From Accumulibacter sp. (GTDB lineage: Bacteria > Pseudomonadota > Gammaproteobacteria > Burkholderiales > Rhodocyclaceae): a DNA stretch of 59,061 nt. Within the stretch, counting starts at the first letter, position 1. Every line of letters begins with the position of its first letter. The position numbers and the translations under genes were made by a program. Below, piece after piece: positions 44,498 through 55,071 of this stretch. The stretch covers positions 1 to 59,061 of the forward strand of contig NZ_JAMTDX010000110.1 of assembly GCF_023806625.1 (NCBI RefSeq). Reading direction: 5' to 3'. The notes below the pieces were generated by a model. That model was given only the letters and a program-made list of their open reading frames with translations. It ran no database searches and was not told where the DNA came from.

Positions 44498-47400
44498 TCA
44501 GTCGCGCAACTGGCCGAGCAAGACCATTGCCGACTCGCGCTGCTTCGCGTCACCTTCGTTGATCACTTCCTGCAGCAGTTCGCGAGCACCTTCGAGGTCG
44601 CCCATTTCCTGATACGCCCGGGCGAGGTCGAGTTTGGTGGCCACCTCTTCGCTGGAAGTGATCTCGGGTCCAGGCGATTCGGCCGTAAACTGGGGATTCA
44701 CCTCGGTGTCCATGTGCATCACCGAGAAATCCGGATTGACGACCGTGTCCTGCTCGTCGCTGGCAAACGAGAAATCGACGAGCGGCGCGGCGGCAGCCGG
44801 CTTGTCCAGTGTCCGCGACGTATCAGGCTCACTCAGGTCCAGGCTGATCGATGCCAGGTCGAAAGAGGGAAGCTGCAGACCTTCGCCGAGGACCGTCGAC
44901 TCGGTGAGCTTGACATCGAACTCCAGCGCGTCGCCCGCAGACTCGCCGAACTTCGAAGCATCCGCCGACGCACCCTGGGTGAGCGTGATGGACTGCCAGT
45001 CAGGCTCGCGTGGCGCTTCAGGGCTCAGCTCGAAGTCGAAGCCGAGCACCGCGCCTGCACCGGGCGCTTCCTTCTCCGGCTCGGGGGGTAGCAGCACCGT
45101 ATGCTCGAAGGAGCTGATATCCTCGACGTAACGCAGGCCTCCCTTCTGCCCGGCGGATGTCGCCTCGCCGGAGACCGGAGTCCCGACATCGAAGTCCAGG
45201 GCCGTGGCGTCCGCCGTGTTGGCGAATGCGAGGGTCGTCTCGAGAAACGCGTCGGTCGCCGAATCCGGTCGGTTTTCGTTCCGGTCGATCTCGAATTCCA
45301 GTTCGGCGAGATTGGCCGGCTCGGCCCCCGCCTCCGCATGCCTCGCCGCCTGGGCGCCTGCCGCCGGCCACGCAGCGCTCACGCCGGCCGCAGCCGCAGC
45401 CTGGAGCAATGACTCGGGCCGGGTCAACGTGTCTTCCAGAGACTGCAGATCGCCGCCCGGCGGTGCCGGCTGATCCACGGCCGCCAGTGCCGTCGGCGGA
45501 ACGGGCGGCGGAACGGCCGCACCGAACAGCGGATTCGTGGGATCGACCTGGATCCCCATGGCCACCGCTTTCTCCCAGTCGAGACCGACGCCACCGGTCG
45601 CGTTGAACAGTTCGGTGGCCGTCGTGCGGAAAGGCCTGAGGTCCTGTCTGCCGTGATAAATCTCGAGCAGCTTGAGGTAAATCGCGAAGCGACGTGGATC
45701 CTTCTGTTTGGCCTCGAGAAGAATCTCTTCGGCCTGGGCATCCCGTCCGTAAGCCATGTAGACATCGGCCTCGGCCACCGGATCCACTTCGTCGGTATCG
45801 ATGCTCTCTGGCCCGGCCTGACTGAAGTCGGTCTGCCCCAGCGAGTGTGAGGTATCGACGCTCTGCCCCCCGGTACTGCGGAACACCGAAGCCGTGGCCA
45901 TGCTGTCGGGGACCGATTCCAGCGTACTGCTGGGTTCCAGCTGAGGAGCCTCGACACTGGCTTCGCGGCGCCGCCTGATGAACCAGTAAGCGCCGAGAAG
46001 AGCCGCGACCGCTCCGGCAGCGAGCAGCGTACCACCGCCGAACCGATCGCCAGACGATCCGGATTCCTCTGAAACTGGCGGAGGAGGGACGACTTTCGGT
46101 TTCGGCGGCTCCACCGGCTGGGCCGCCGGGCCTTCCGGCCTGGCAGCGCCGGAGTCCACTTCCGGCTTGGCCACTGGTTCCGGGACTGGCGGCTCGACTG
46201 GCTTCGCTGGAGCACCTGCCGTCGGCGGTGTTTCAGCGGCGACTGGCGCCGGAGCTGTGACCGGCGCCGGAATCGCTGCCACGCCACCGGCCGGGGCCGG
46301 CGCAGCAGCGCCAGCCTTGGCCTCTCCGGCTACGCGTCCTGGCTCTACAGGCGGCGCACCCCGGCTGGTCGCCTGTCGCTCGATCTCGGCGAGCGTCTGG
46401 CTCTTCATTTCAACCAGCCTCTGCAACTCGGCGACGTTGCGTTCGAGGCTGGCCAGCCTTTCGTTCGCCTCCCTGAGCGCCTTCTCCTTGGCGATCAGGT
46501 CTTCATCGCCTCGCCGCGAACCCGCCTCCGGCCTGGTGCCTGAGGCGTCCGTCCTGGACACCCGAAGCTGGTCCTTGGGCTCGGCTGCCAGGCCACCTCG
46601 ATCCTCGACGCGAGCCGCGACCCGGCCGCCCGCGCGTTGCGCCTCGCCTTCGTCCTTGGCCGGCGACTCGGCAGCCAGTCCGGCCAGTTTCCGCCGGTAA
46701 CCGCCCCAGTCAGCAGACTGGGCAACGACAGTGGTCCTCGCCTCACCTCGGGGAATCGCTGCGAGCGACGCCTGGTCGGGGATCGAAAGAATCTTCCCGG
46801 CCTTCAGTCGATTGATGTTCCCCTGGTCAAAGGCATGCGGATTGGCCTGGAAAAGCCCCAACAGCATCTGGTCCAGAGAAATTCCTTCAGGACGCAGTTC
46901 GCTGGCAATCCGGGTCAGCGTGTCACCGGGCTTGACCTCGTAGCTCGCGCCTCCCTCGGCAGGTTGTCGCTCGACGCGCGCCCGCCGTGCCGGTCCTCTG
47001 GGTGGCCGCTCTTCATCCGCGCGACCCTCGACGGACGCCCTGCCGCTCACCGTTGGCCTGCTGACCACCGGTGCACCGCCAGTGATCTTCGCCGAGAACT
47101 CGGGCGGGTCGAGCAGGAAAGTGTACTCGCGGACCAGGCGGCCCGACGACCAGTTCAGCTCGACCAGCAGATCGATGAAAGGATCATTGAGCGGGCGACT
47201 CGAGGTCAGGCGGATGACCGGCTGGCCGTTCGGGCGCTTGTCGATGTTCAGGCTGATCCCCGACAAGCTCGGCACATAGTCCACACCAGCCTGCCGAAAG
47301 GCCTCGGGAGAAGCCAGTTGCGCGCGCATCCCGGAGAGTTCCTCGCGCGTCGCAAAGACCTCGAGCTCTGCCCGCAGCGGCTGGCCGAGAGCCGAATAGA

Positions 47401-47530
47401 CGGTGATCTTGCCCAGACCAGCCGCTTCGGTGCCTAACGGCAACGCCCCCAGCGCCAGTGCTGACGCAACCGCCCACACCGACTTCCGCAGCCGGACAAT
47501 TCCTTGTTTCGGATACAGTTTTCTGGTCAC
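44498..47530 (-). CDS. fimV: FimV-type pilus/polar assembly protein
   Basis: Inner-membrane peptidoglycan-binding hub for type IV pili and polar localisation. It has 1010 residues from a GTG at 47530. In order: signal peptide (about 1-36), the FimV N-terminal domain (GLGKITVYSALGQPLRAELEV to about 150), a LysM domain at about 196-255 (YEVKPGDTLTRIA), a coiled coil near 340-385, a Pro/Ala-rich linker, a membrane helix at about 500-517 (GGTLLAAGAVAALLGAYWFI), a TPR-like stretch, a long acidic region, and the C-terminal FimV domain (LDLARAYQEMGDLEGARELL). The place next to truA matches other proteobacteria. Confidence 0.93.
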   Translation of the reverse strand: MTRKLYPKQGIVRLRKSVWAVASALALGALPLGTEAAGLGKITVYSALGQPLRAELEVFATREELSGMRAQLASPEAFRQAGVDYVPSLSGISLNIDKRPNGQPVIRLTSSRPLNDPFIDLLVELNWSSGRLVREYTFLLDPPEFSAKITGGAPVVSRPTVSGRASVEGRADEERPPRGPARRARVERQPAEGGASYEVKPGDTLTRIASELRPEGISLDQMLLGLFQANPHAFDQGNINRLKAGKILSIPDQASLAAIPRGEARTTVVAQSADWGGYRRKLAGLAAESPAKDEGEAQRAGGRVAARVEDRGGLAAEPKDQLRVSRTDASGTRPEAGSRRGDEDLIAKEKALREANERLASLERNVAELQRLVEMKSQTLAEIERQATSRGAPPVEPGRVAGEAKAGAAAPAPAGGVAAIPAPVTAPAPVAAETPPTAGAPAKPVEPPVPEPVAKPEVDSGAARPEGPAAQPVEPPKPKVVPPPPVSEESGSSGDRFGGGTLLAAGAVAALLGAYWFIRRRREASVEAPQLEPSSTLESVPDSMATASVFRSTGGQSVDTSHSLGQTDFSQAGPESIDTDEVDPVAEADVYMAYGRDAQAEEILLEAKQKDPRRFAIYLKLLEIYHGRQDLRPFRTTATELFNATGGVGLDWEKAVAMGIQVDPTNPLFGAAVPPPVPPTALAAVDQPAPPGGDLQSLEDTLTRPESLLQAAAAAGVSAAWPAAGAQAARHAEAGAEPANLAELEFEIDRNENRPDSATDAFLETTLAFANTADATALDFDVGTPVSGEATSAGQKGGLRYVEDISSFEHTVLLPPEPEKEAPGAGAVLGFDFELSPEAPREPDWQSITLTQGASADASKFGESAGDALEFDVKLTESTVLGEGLQLPSFDLASISLDLSEPDTSRTLDKPAAAAPLVDFSFASDEQDTVVNPDFSVMHMDTEVNPQFTAESPGPEITSSEEVATKLDLARAYQEMGDLEGARELLQEVINEGDAKQRESAMVLLGQLRD

Positions 47531-47563
47531 GCCGCCACCCCGAGCGTCGAAATCTGAATAACT

Positions 47564-47592
47564 AAAATAACATCATGAGGTTACGCATGCAA
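47564..47592 (-). promoter_or_regulatory. Probable fimV promoter
   Basis: On the minus strand, TTGCAT (47592-47587) and TATTTT (47569-47564) are separated by 17 bases in an AT-rich island that stands out from the surrounding DNA. It lies about 35 bases before the fimV GTG. Confidence 0.5.
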
Positions 47593-47665
47593 GCCGAAGA
47601 TTCCCGGCCTCTGGCCCAAGCGGCGACCGGGGTCCGGAGCTGACGCTGACCCAATCCGCCAATCT

Positions 47666-47703
47666 CGACCTGCTCTCGACGATTTCTCCAGCCCATCTCA
47701 GTC
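47666..47703. repeat. Diverged copy of the 28680-28717 element
   Basis: This 38-base stretch matches 28680-28717 at 30 of 38 positions without a gap, including CCTGCTC, GACGATTTCT and TCTCAGTC. As at the other site, it ends on the stop codon of a minus-strand gene (asd here, rlmI there). The left inverted arm is not evident, so this copy seems partial. Confidence 0.4.
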
Positions 47704-48828
47704 CTCGAGCAGGATGCGCAGCATCCGGCGAAGCGGTTCGGCTGCACCCCAGAGCAACTGGTCACCAACGGTGAAGGCGCCGACGTATTCGGGCCCCATG
47801 GCCAGCTTGTGCAGGCGACCAACCGGAACGACGAGCGTGCCGGTCACCGCAGCCGGTGTCAGCTCGCGCTCGCTGGCCTCGCGTTCATTGGCCACGACCT
47901 TCACCCACTGATTACCCTGCGCGATGATCTCGCTGAGTTCATCTATCGGCAGGTCCCGCTTCAGCTTGATGGTCAGCCCCTGCGAATGGCAGCGCATCGC
48001 ACCGATGCGCACGCAGAGACCATCGACCGGGATGCTGCCTGCGCTGCGGAACGGCGGACGACCGAGAATCTTGTTGCACTCCGCGCCACCCTTCCATTCC
48101 TCTTTCGACTGCCCCCCTTCGACCGGGACATCGATCCACGGGATCAGGCTGCCGGCGAGCGCGGTGTTGCGGAACTGGCTTGTCGGGAAGTCGGCGGCGC
48201 GCATCGTCTCCGAGACCTTGCGGTCGATTTCGAGAATCGCCGACGCCGGGTCGGCAAGGTCGGTGCTGACCGCTTCGTACAGTCTGCCCATCTGCTGCAA
48301 CAGTTCGCGCATGTTCTGCGCCCCGGCGCCTGACGCCGCCTGGTAGGTCATCGCGCTGATCCACTCCACCAGGTCGTGCCGAAACAGTCCGCCCAGGCCC
48401 ATGAGCATCAGCGAGACCGTGCAGTTCCCGCCAATCCAGTTGCGCCCGCCCGAACCCAGCGCCTTCCTGATCACCTCGAGATTGACCGGATCGAGGATGA
48501 TCACCGAATCATCGCGCATGCGCAACGTCGAGGCGGCGTCGATCCAGTGGCCCCGCCAGCCCGAGGCACGCAGCCGGGGGAAGACTTCGCGAGTGTAGTC
48601 GCCTCCCTGACAGGTGACGACGATGTCCATCGCGGCGAGAGCCTCGACCGACAACGCATCCTGCAGGACCCCGCCATCCCTGCCGGCGAACGCGGGCCCC
48701 CGATTGCCCACCGACGAGGTCGAGAAATAGAGCGGCTCGATGTGCTCGAAATCCCCCTCTTCGACCATTCGCTGCATCAGCACGGAGCCCACCATGCCGC
48801 GCCAGCCAACCAGACCGACCTTCTTCAT
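47698..48828 (-). CDS. asd: Aspartate-semialdehyde dehydrogenase
   Basis: Reduces aspartyl phosphate to the semialdehyde, the branch point to lysine/diaminopimelate, threonine and methionine. The 376 residues have the N-terminal NADP loop [18 protein letters not shown], the active-site Cys in [18 protein letters not shown], and the C-terminal catalytic-His region [15 protein letters not shown]. This is the Gram-negative type (E. coli-like). The ATG at 48828 has an AGGAAGG site. leuB, usually directly upstream in related gene orders, is absent; leuD lies 162 bases upstream. Confidence 0.97.
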   Translation of the reverse strand: MKKVGLVGWRGMVGSVLMQRMVEEGDFEHIEPLYFSTSSVGNRGPAFAGRDGGVLQDALSVEALAAMDIVVTCQGGDYTREVFPRLRASGWRGHWIDAASTLRMRDDSVIILDPVNLEVIRKALGSGGRNWIGGNCTVSLMLMGLGGLFRHDLVEWISAMTYQAASGAGAQNMRELLQQMGRLYEAVSTDLADPASAILEIDRKVSETMRAADFPTSQFRNTALAGSLIPWIDVPVEGGQSKEEWKGGAECNKILGRPPFRSAGSIPVDGLCVRIGAMRCHSQGLTIKLKRDLPIDELSEIIAQGNQWVKVVANEREASERELTPAAVTGTLVVPVGRLHKLAMGPEYVGAFTVGDQLLWGAAEPLRRMLRILLED

Positions 48829-48990
48829 CAACCCTTCCTTTCTCGTCACCACTGCCGGCAGGTCGACCGGCCGCATCGACCACTACCCCGGTTGCCCATT
48901 TACGGCTGTCGCCAGCACTCGCCTGCATTCGACTCGCGGCGCGACCGCCCGGTCTGGTCCCGGCAGAAACCGCTCAGGTGTGGCGCCGCA

Positions 48991-49629
48991 TCAGGCGAAC
49001 AGCCATGGCTGTTCGCTCCGCCGCTTCTCCTCGAAGGCCCTGATCCGGTCAGCCTGGCGCAGCGTCAGTCCGATGTCGTCCCAGCCGTTGAGCAGGCATT
49101 CCTTGCGGAAGGCATCGACGGCAAACGGCAGTTCTTCCCCGTCTGCACGGCGCACCCGCTGCGCTGCGAGGTCGATCGTCAGCCGGTAGCCGGGCGTCGC
49201 CTCGACCGCAGCGAACAACTCGTCGATCTGCGCAGCGGGCAGGGTCAGCGGCAGGATGCCGTTCTTGAAGCAATTGCTGTAGAAGATGTCGGCAAAACTC
49301 TCGGCGACCAGCGCGCGAAAGCCGAAGTCAGCCAGCGCCCACGGAGCATGTTCGCGCGAACTGCCACAGCCGAAATTCCGGCGCGTGAGCAGAATCGTCG
49401 CCCCCTGGTAAGGAGGCTGGTTGAGCACGAACTCCGGCTTCACCGGCCGCTGCGAATTGTCCATTCCCGGCTCGCCGACATCCTCGTAGCGCCATTCGTC
49501 GAACAGATTTCCCCCGAATCCGGAACGCTGGATCGACTTCAGGAACTGCTTGGGAATGATTGCGTCGGTATCGACGTTCGACCGGTCGAGCGGCGCGACG
49601 ATTCCTTCCAGGCGCACAAACTTTTCCAT
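48991..49629 (-). CDS. leuD: 3-isopropylmalate dehydratase small subunit
   Basis: Small, swivel-domain subunit that completes the LeuCD isomerase active site in leucine synthesis. The 212 residues include [15 protein letters not shown], the substrate-recognition loop [14 protein letters not shown], and [17 protein letters not shown]. The ATG at 49629 has an AAGGAAG site. The entericidin-like gene lies between it and leuC. Confidence 0.96.
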   Translation of the reverse strand: MEKFVRLEGIVAPLDRSNVDTDAIIPKQFLKSIQRSGFGGNLFDEWRYEDVGEPGMDNSQRPVKPEFVLNQPPYQGATILLTRRNFGCGSSREHAPWALADFGFRALVAESFADIFYSNCFKNGILPLTLPAAQIDELFAAVEATPGYRLTIDLAAQRVRRADGEELPFAVDAFRKECLLNGWDDIGLTLRQADRIRAFEEKRRSEQPWLFA

Positions 49630-49649
49630 TGTCTTCCTTTCCGAAAGCT

Positions 49650-49781
49650 CTAGCGAGCCGCCTTCTCGATGACCTGACCACCCTTCTGGATATCCTTGCC
49701 CAGACCCTGAACGGTATTGCACGCGCCGAGCGAGCATGCCAAGAGGCCGAGCAGGACAATCCGGCGAAGATTGCGCTTCAT
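49650..49781 (-). CDS. Entericidin A/B-family small lipoprotein
   Basis: A 43-residue precursor with a lysine/arginine start, a hydrophobic stretch and the lipobox LGAC at residues 17-20 (lipid-modified Cys20), then the conserved family tail [20 protein letters not shown]. Entericidins in E. coli form an antidote/toxin pair; the function of the betaproteobacterial homologues in leuC-leuD is unknown. Its ATG overlaps the leuC stop by one base (TGATG). Confidence 0.9.
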   Translation of the reverse strand: MKRNLRRIVLLGLLACSLGACNTVQGLGKDIQKGGQVIEKAAR

Positions 49782-51199
49782 CACTTCTCCTGCCCGAGCC
49801 ACTCGCGCACATCGACGAAGTGCCCGGCGATCGCAGCCGCCGCGGCCATTTCCGGACTGACCAGGTGCGTCCGCCCGCCAGCACCCTGGCGACCCTCGAA
49901 ATTGCGGTTCGAGGTCGACGCACAGCGCTCGCCGGCCTCGAGGCGGTCGGCGTTCATCGCCAGACACATCGAGCAACCCGGTTCCCGCCAGGCAAAGCCG
50001 GCGTCGCGGAAGACGGCGTCCAGCCCTTCGCGCTCGGCCTGCTGCTTGACCCGCCCCGAACCCGGGACGACCATCGCGAGCCTTATGCTCGGCGCCACCT
50101 TGCGCCCCCTGACGACCGCTGCCGCGGCCCGCAGATCCTCGATCCGCGAGTTGGTACAGGAGCCGATGAACACCTTGTCGACCCAGATCTCGCTGACCGG
50201 CTGCGCGGCCTTCAGGTCCATGTAACGCAGCGCTCGCTCGATCGCTTCGCGCCGCGCCGGGTCCGCCTCGGCGGCCGGGTCAGGGACCCGCCCGTCTACC
50301 GAAACGACCATTTCCGGCGAGGTTCCCCAAGTCACCTGAGGCTTGATTGCCGAGGCCGAAAGCTCGACGACCCGGTCGAACGAAGCGCCCTGGTCGCTGT
50401 GCAGTCGTTGCCAGGCGACCACTGCACGGTCCCAATCCGCTCCGCTGGGCGCCAGCGGACGCCCGCGCAGGTAGTCCAGAGTGATCTCATCCACGGCGAC
50501 CAAGCCGGTGCGCGCCCCGGCCTCGATGGCCATGTTGCACAGCGTCATGCGCCCTTCCATCGACAGGCTGCGCACCGCGCTGCCGGCGAACTCGATCGCG
50601 TAGCCAGTCCCCCCGGCCGTGCCGATCCTGCCGATGATCGCCAGCGCGAGGTCCTTGGCCGTCACTCCCGCACCGAGAACCCCGTCGACCCTGACGAGCA
50701 TGTTCTTCGACTTCTTCTGCAGCAGACATTGTGTCGCCAGAACGTGTTCGACCTCGGAGGTACCGATGCCCTGGGCAAGGCAGCCGAACGCACCGTGCGT
50801 GCTGGTGTGCGAATCTCCGCAAACGACGGTCATCCCGGGCAGCGTCGCCCCGCTCTCCGGACCGATCACATGCACGATGCCCTGGCCCGGGTCGCGGAAC
50901 GGAAGATAGACGAGCGCGCCGAACTCGCGGATGTTGGCATCGAGCGTTTCGACCTGCAGCCGTGAAACCGGATCGGGTATCCCGCGATCCCAGTCGCTGG
51001 TCGGCGTGTTGTGGTCGGCAGTGGCGACGATCGACGACGCCCGCCAGGGTTTCCGTCCGGCCAGGCGCAGGCCCTCGAAGGCCTGGGGGCTGGTCACTTC
51101 GTGAACGAGATGGCGGTCGATGTAGATCAGCGCCGTGCCATCGGCTTCTTCGTGGACCACATGGTCCTGCCAGAGCTTGTCGTAAAGGGTTTGCGGCAT
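49781..51199 (-). CDS. leuC: 3-isopropylmalate dehydratase large subunit
   Basis: [4Fe-4S] aconitase-family enzyme that isomerises 2-isopropylmalate to 3-isopropylmalate. The 472 residues show [11 protein letters not shown], the [23 protein letters not shown] block, and cluster Cys in FIGSCTNSR and in [11 protein letters not shown]. The ATG at 51199 follows a CATAAT -10-like hexamer on the minus strand (51252-51247), without a clear -35. It appears to be the first gene of the leu part of the cluster. Confidence 0.97.
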   Translation of the reverse strand: MPQTLYDKLWQDHVVHEEADGTALIYIDRHLVHEVTSPQAFEGLRLAGRKPWRASSIVATADHNTPTSDWDRGIPDPVSRLQVETLDANIREFGALVYLPFRDPGQGIVHVIGPESGATLPGMTVVCGDSHTSTHGAFGCLAQGIGTSEVEHVLATQCLLQKKSKNMLVRVDGVLGAGVTAKDLALAIIGRIGTAGGTGYAIEFAGSAVRSLSMEGRMTLCNMAIEAGARTGLVAVDEITLDYLRGRPLAPSGADWDRAVVAWQRLHSDQGASFDRVVELSASAIKPQVTWGTSPEMVVSVDGRVPDPAAEADPARREAIERALRYMDLKAAQPVSEIWVDKVFIGSCTNSRIEDLRAAAAVVRGRKVAPSIRLAMVVPGSGRVKQQAEREGLDAVFRDAGFAWREPGCSMCLAMNADRLEAGERCASTSNRNFEGRQGAGGRTHLVSPEMAAAAAIAGHFVDVREWLGQEK

Positions 51200-51295
51200 G
51201 GCTTGACTCGTCCTGCTTCGTTGAGCCCGTGCGGGCAGGAGGGGCGATTATGTCACAGCGCCGTGGTCAGCGGCACCAGCTGCCGCCGGCGATGC

Positions 51296-52144
51296 TCAAC
51301 GAGTCTTCTGCGACGCCTCGTACAGAGGCTGGACACGCTGCCCATAGGCGCGCAGATCGGCGATCCGCGACTCGTGCGACGGATGCGTTGACAGCCACTG
51401 CGGCGGCTGCCCCTTGGCGGCCTGACTCATCTTCGCCCACAGGCTGATCGCCGCATCGGGATCGTAGCCGGCACGCGCGGCCAGTTCGATGCCGACGCGG
51501 TCTGCCTCCTGCTCCATCTCCCGGGAGTTCGGACGCATGAACGCCAGATCGCCGACCGTCCCGATCACCGTCCTGCCGAGCCCCGAATCGACGCCGAAAT
51601 ACGCGCCGAGCAGAGCCCCGCCGATCGCCGCCACGGCGCCCACGCCGGCCGCCTGGCCAGCCTTCTCCCGGCCATGCTCGCGCAGCGCGTGGGCAATCTC
51701 GTGCGCCATCACCGCGGCAAGTTCGTCGTCGGTCAGGCGCAGCTGGTCGAGCAGTCCCGAATAGACCATGATCTTGCCTCCGGGCATGCACCAGGCGTTG
51801 AGTTCCTTCGAGGTCAGGACGTTGACCTCCCAGTTCCAGCCCGGTGCGTCGCTGCGAAAGACCACCGTCACCGGGATCAGCCGCCGGGCGACCTGCCTGA
51901 CCCGGGCAACCTCGTCGGCGTCGCGATTCAGCAAACCCCGGCGCTGTGCGTCGCGCAGCGTCTGCTGGTACGCCTTCGCTGCCGAGCGATTGACCTCGGC
52001 CGACGAGACCAGCATCGTCTGCTCGCGATCGACACCGACCGCGCCACTGCTCGTCGTGCGCGTCGTCGCGCAACCGATGACCAGCAGCGCCGCGACGAAC
52101 AGCGGCCACAGCCTGACAATGCCTGACTGACGATCATTTCCCAT
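51296..52144 (-). CDS. M48-family lipoprotein metalloprotease (LoiP/BepA-like)
   Basis: Predicted outer-membrane-anchored zinc protease of the envelope quality-control type. The 282-residue precursor has a signal peptide ending in the lipobox VIGC (about residues 26-29). The zinc motif HEIAHALREHG is at about residue 150, the third ligand Glu in SREMEQEADRVGIELAARAGYDP, and a C-terminal STHPSHESRIADLR signature is intact. The ATG at 52144 overlaps the MFS gene by 11 bases. Confidence 0.92.
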   Translation of the reverse strand: MGNDRQSGIVRLWPLFVAALLVIGCATTRTTSSGAVGVDREQTMLVSSAEVNRSAAKAYQQTLRDAQRRGLLNRDADEVARVRQVARRLIPVTVVFRSDAPGWNWEVNVLTSKELNAWCMPGGKIMVYSGLLDQLRLTDDELAAVMAHEIAHALREHGREKAGQAAGVGAVAAIGGALLGAYFGVDSGLGRTVIGTVGDLAFMRPNSREMEQEADRVGIELAARAGYDPDAAISLWAKMSQAAKGQPPQWLSTHPSHESRIADLRAYGQRVQPLYEASQKTR

Positions 52145-53354
52145 CGACGAACCCCTGCCGCCATACCCGCTCAGCAACGCGCGAGGACGGAGTTCCGCTG
52201 ACCGGGTCGAGCGGCGCATCGTCGATGCGCAGCGCGACGAGACAGAGTCCGGCCAGAGCAAACACCGAACTCAGCGTGAAGCTGGCCTCCGCCCCCCAGT
52301 TTCCCCAGGTCCAGCCGCTCAGCAACCCGCCGGCGAGCCCGCCGGCGCCGAAGGAGACCGCCGAATACAGCGCCTGGCCACGCGCCTGGCAGCGTCCCGG
52401 AAACCAGCGGTTGACCGCGGCGATCGCCGCCGCGTGGTAGGCGCCGAAAGTCAGCCCGTGCAGGAGTTGCGCGAAGATCAGCAGTCCGGGGTTCCCGACC
52501 CCCCAGCCAATGATCAGGAAGCGCAACACTGCTGCGGCAAAGCTCGCCAGCAGCACTCCGCGCAGCGCGAAACGCCGCAATATCCCGCCGATGAACCAGA
52601 AGACGACGATCTCGGCGATGACCCCGAGCGACCAGAGCGAGCCGACGACCAGCGTGTCGTAGCCGTGCTCGGCAAGGTGGATCGAGTAGAAGACGTACAG
52701 CGCACCATGCGCCGCTGACATCGCAAAGCAGGCGGCAAACAGGGCCCTGACCCGCGGCTGCCCAACGATCGCCCCGATCGGCACCGGCCCGCCTTCCGCA
52801 GACCGATGCGCCGGCGCCTGGGGAAGGACCATCGCGCAAGCGAGAAGGCCGAGCAGCGTGCCGGCGATCGCCCACAACAGCCCGACCAGCGGCACTGCGT
52901 CGAGCAGCAGCCCGGTGCCCATCACCGCGACGATGAAACCGATCGAACCCCAGAGCCGGATCCGACTGTAACGCGCCGGATCTTCGCGCAGATGATCGAA
53001 GGTCAGCGTCTCGACGAGCGGCAGCGCCGCGCTCCAGAAGAAGGCCAGCAGGGCCATCCCCGCGAGCATCGCGGCGAAGCCACGGGCGGCAAAAAAACCG
53101 AGGAAGGCGAGCAGCCCCAGCACGGCGGCAATGCGCACCACGCTGACCCGACTCGCCGTCCGGTCAGCGAATGCCCCCCACGCGTAAGGTGCAAAAAGGC
53201 GCATCAACTGCATCTGCGACATCAGGAAACCGATGTCCCAGGCGGAGAAGGACAGCGACTGCAGGTAGAGGCCGAAATAGGGCGAGAACGCCCCGATGAA
53301 CGCGAAGTAGAAGAAGTAGTAACCCGACAGGCGCCAATAGGGCAGCGCATGCAT
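52134..53354 (-). CDS. MFS transporter, HcaT/nucleoside-permease-like subgroup
   Basis: A 406-residue integral membrane protein with about twelve helices. It begins LPYWRLSGYYFFYFAFIGAF, and has the family charge motif between helices 2 and 3 as WGAFADRTASRV. A GSIGFIVAVMGTGLLLD segment and the central Arg-rich loop are typical of the MFS_1-like (HcaT, 3-phenylpropionate permease) group. The substrate cannot be told from the sequence. A GTG seven codons upstream (53375) is an alternative start; neither has a good ribosome site. It overlaps the M48 gene. Confidence 0.8.
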   Translation of the reverse strand: MHALPYWRLSGYYFFYFAFIGAFSPYFGLYLQSLSFSAWDIGFLMSQMQLMRLFAPYAWGAFADRTASRVSVVRIAAVLGLLAFLGFFAARGFAAMLAGMALLAFFWSAALPLVETLTFDHLREDPARYSRIRLWGSIGFIVAVMGTGLLLDAVPLVGLLWAIAGTLLGLLACAMVLPQAPAHRSAEGGPVPIGAIVGQPRVRALFAACFAMSAAHGALYVFYSIHLAEHGYDTLVVGSLWSLGVIAEIVVFWFIGGILRRFALRGVLLASFAAAVLRFLIIGWGVGNPGLLIFAQLLHGLTFGAYHAAAIAAVNRWFPGRCQARGQALYSAVSFGAGGLAGGLLSGWTWGNWGAEASFTLSSVFALAGLCLVALRIDDAPLDPVSGTPSSRVAERVWRQGFVDGK

Positions 53355-53402
53355 CCGGAATGCTGGCGGATGCACCGGGCCGAAGCGCGGCGAGGGGCGG
53401 GC

Positions 53403-53654
53403 TCAGCCGCCGTTCTTCGAAGCGAGCAGCATTCGGTACATCTGGTCCTTCAGCCAGACGCGCTGCTTCTTCATGTTCTCGATGGTGAAGTCGTGAACCG
53501 GCACATCCTCCTCCTCGAGCCGCTCGACTTCCCGGGTCAGCTGTTCGTACTGGTCAAAGAAATGACCAAACTTCTCGTTCGAGGCTTTCAGCGTGACGAT
53601 GATGTCCAGGTACTCGGGAAACTCGTGCGGAAGATCGTGGTGCTCGACTTGCAT
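53403..53654 (-). CDS. YdcH/DUF465-family small coiled-coil protein
   Basis: An 83-residue soluble protein, rich in Glu and Lys, predicted as a helical hairpin: about 14-50 (FPEYLDIIVTLKASNEKFGHFFDQYEQLT-type heptads) and 57-80 with the DUF465 signature MKKQRVWLKDQMYRMLL. Its function is unknown. It lies between aroC and the MFS gene, with 79 bases to aroC. Confidence 0.85.
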   Translation of the reverse strand: MQVEHHDLPHEFPEYLDIIVTLKASNEKFGHFFDQYEQLTREVERLEEEDVPVHDFTIENMKKQRVWLKDQMYRMLLASKNGG

Positions 53655-53733
53655 GCTCGTGGCCTCGTGCGGAACCCGGCGCGCCCTCTGCGCGACCAGA
53701 CGGCGCGATTATAACCATTGCCCGGCTAAGCCG

Positions 53734-54837
53734 TCACCCGGCAGCCGACGCCGGCAGACGGGGCGTCGCACAATTCACGTCCCCGCACTGGGCACGGTGG
53801 CGCAGCGCGAGATCGATCAGCACGAGGGCGAGCATCGCTTCGGCGATCGGCGTCGCGCGAATCCCGACGCAGGGGTCGTGCCGGCCATGCGTCTCGACGA
53901 TCGTCGCCTCGCCGGCGGCGGTCACCGACCGTCGCGGCAGGCGGATGCTCGAGGTCGGCTTGATCGCCAGACTGACGACGATGTCCTGACCGCTCGAAAT
54001 GCCACCGAGTACGCCACCCGCCTGATTGCCGAGGAAACCCTGCGGGCTCATCTCGTCGCCGTGTTCGCTGCCTTTCTGGGCGACGCTGGCGAAGCCGGCC
54101 CCGATCTCGACGCCCTTGACGGCGTTGATGCTCATCATCGCATAAGCGATCTCGGCGTCCAGCCGGTCGTAAACCGGTTGGCCCCAGCCGGGCGGCACGC
54201 CCGTGGCGACGACGGTAATCCTCGCGCCGGCCGAATCTCCCGACTTGCGCAACCGGTCCATGTACGCCTCGAGTTCCGGCACCAGCGACGCGTTCGGCGC
54301 AAAGAAGGGATTGCCATCGATCTCGTCGGCGGCAACGAAGGGGATCTCGATCGTCCCGAGCTGGCTCATCCAGCCGCGAATGCGGATGCCATGACGCTCA
54401 GCGAGCCACTTGCGGGCGATCGCCCCGGCGGCGACGCGAACGGCGGTCTCTCGGGCCGACGAACGACCGCCGCCGCGGTGGTCGCGAAAGCCGTACTTCT
54501 GCGTATAGACGTAGTCCGCGTGCCCCGGGCGGAACGCATCGACGAGATTCCCGTAATCCCGGCTGCGCTGGTCCTGGTTGCGGATCAGCAGGGCGATCGG
54601 CGTCCCGGTCGTCCGGCCCTCGAAGACACCGGAGAGGATCTCGACGCGATCGGGCTCGCGCCGCTGGGTGACGTGGCGAGACGTCCCCGGCCGACGACGG
54701 TCGAGTTCGACCTGGATGTCGGCCTCGCCGAGGGCCAGGCCCGGCGGGCAACCATCGACCACACAGCCGATCGCCGGGCCATGCGATTCGCCAAAGGACG
54801 TCACGGCGAACAGCGTGCCGAAAGTGTTGCCGGACAT
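53734..54837 (-). CDS. aroC: Chorismate synthase
   Basis: Last shikimate-pathway enzyme; converts 5-enolpyruvylshikimate-3-phosphate to chorismate with reduced FMN. The 367 residues begin [20 protein letters not shown], with the signature GVPPG/GCPPGL, the [14 protein letters not shown] block, [14 protein letters not shown], and the second signature [20 protein letters not shown]. It supplies chorismate to the tryptophan genes elsewhere in the window. Confidence 0.97.
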   Translation of the reverse strand: MSGNTFGTLFAVTSFGESHGPAIGCVVDGCPPGLALGEADIQVELDRRRPGTSRHVTQRREPDRVEILSGVFEGRTTGTPIALLIRNQDQRSRDYGNLVDAFRPGHADYVYTQKYGFRDHRGGGRSSARETAVRVAAGAIARKWLAERHGIRIRGWMSQLGTIEIPFVAADEIDGNPFFAPNASLVPELEAYMDRLRKSGDSAGARITVVATGVPPGWGQPVYDRLDAEIAYAMMSINAVKGVEIGAGFASVAQKGSEHGDEMSPQGFLGNQAGGVLGGISSGQDIVVSLAIKPTSSIRLPRRSVTAAGEATIVETHGRHDPCVGIRATPIAEAMLALVLIDLALRHRAQCGDVNCATPRLPASAAG

Positions 54838-54858
54838 GTCTGCCTCTCGAGATCTACA

Positions 54859-55071
54859 ATGGCCGGGAAGTCTAACACAGCGCCAGAATGCCTCCCGGAG
54901 CCTGCCGAGATGCCGAAAAGACCACCGCCACGCCAGCCAGCGCCCACGACTGGACGGCCGTCGCCGCCGCAGCCGGGGCCGCCGGGCAGTACCTCGCGCG
55001 ATTCTGCGACGCACTGGCAGCGCACGGTGCGCTACGTCTGGGACAAGGGTGGCAGCAAGGGAGGCCGCTAG
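54859..55071 (+). CDS. Possible small Pro/Arg-rich protein
   Basis: An open frame of 70 codons, divergent from aroC with 21 bases between. The first 45 residues are mostly Pro, Arg and Gly with little structure; the end, [16 protein letters not shown], uses codons with G or C in the third position as real genes here do. There is no good ribosome site, and the same frame stays open well upstream, so it may be chance in GC-rich DNA. I do not recognise a family. Confidence 0.25.
   Translation: MAGKSNTAPECLPEPAEMPKRPPPRQPAPTTGRPSPPQPGPPGSTSRDSATHWQRTVRYVWDKGGSKGGR

Noticed and set aside
53593-55071. A long plus-strand open frame across aroC
   Set aside because: It is antisense to the clear chorismate synthase. 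Only its last 70 codons, past aroC, were kept as a weak candidate.
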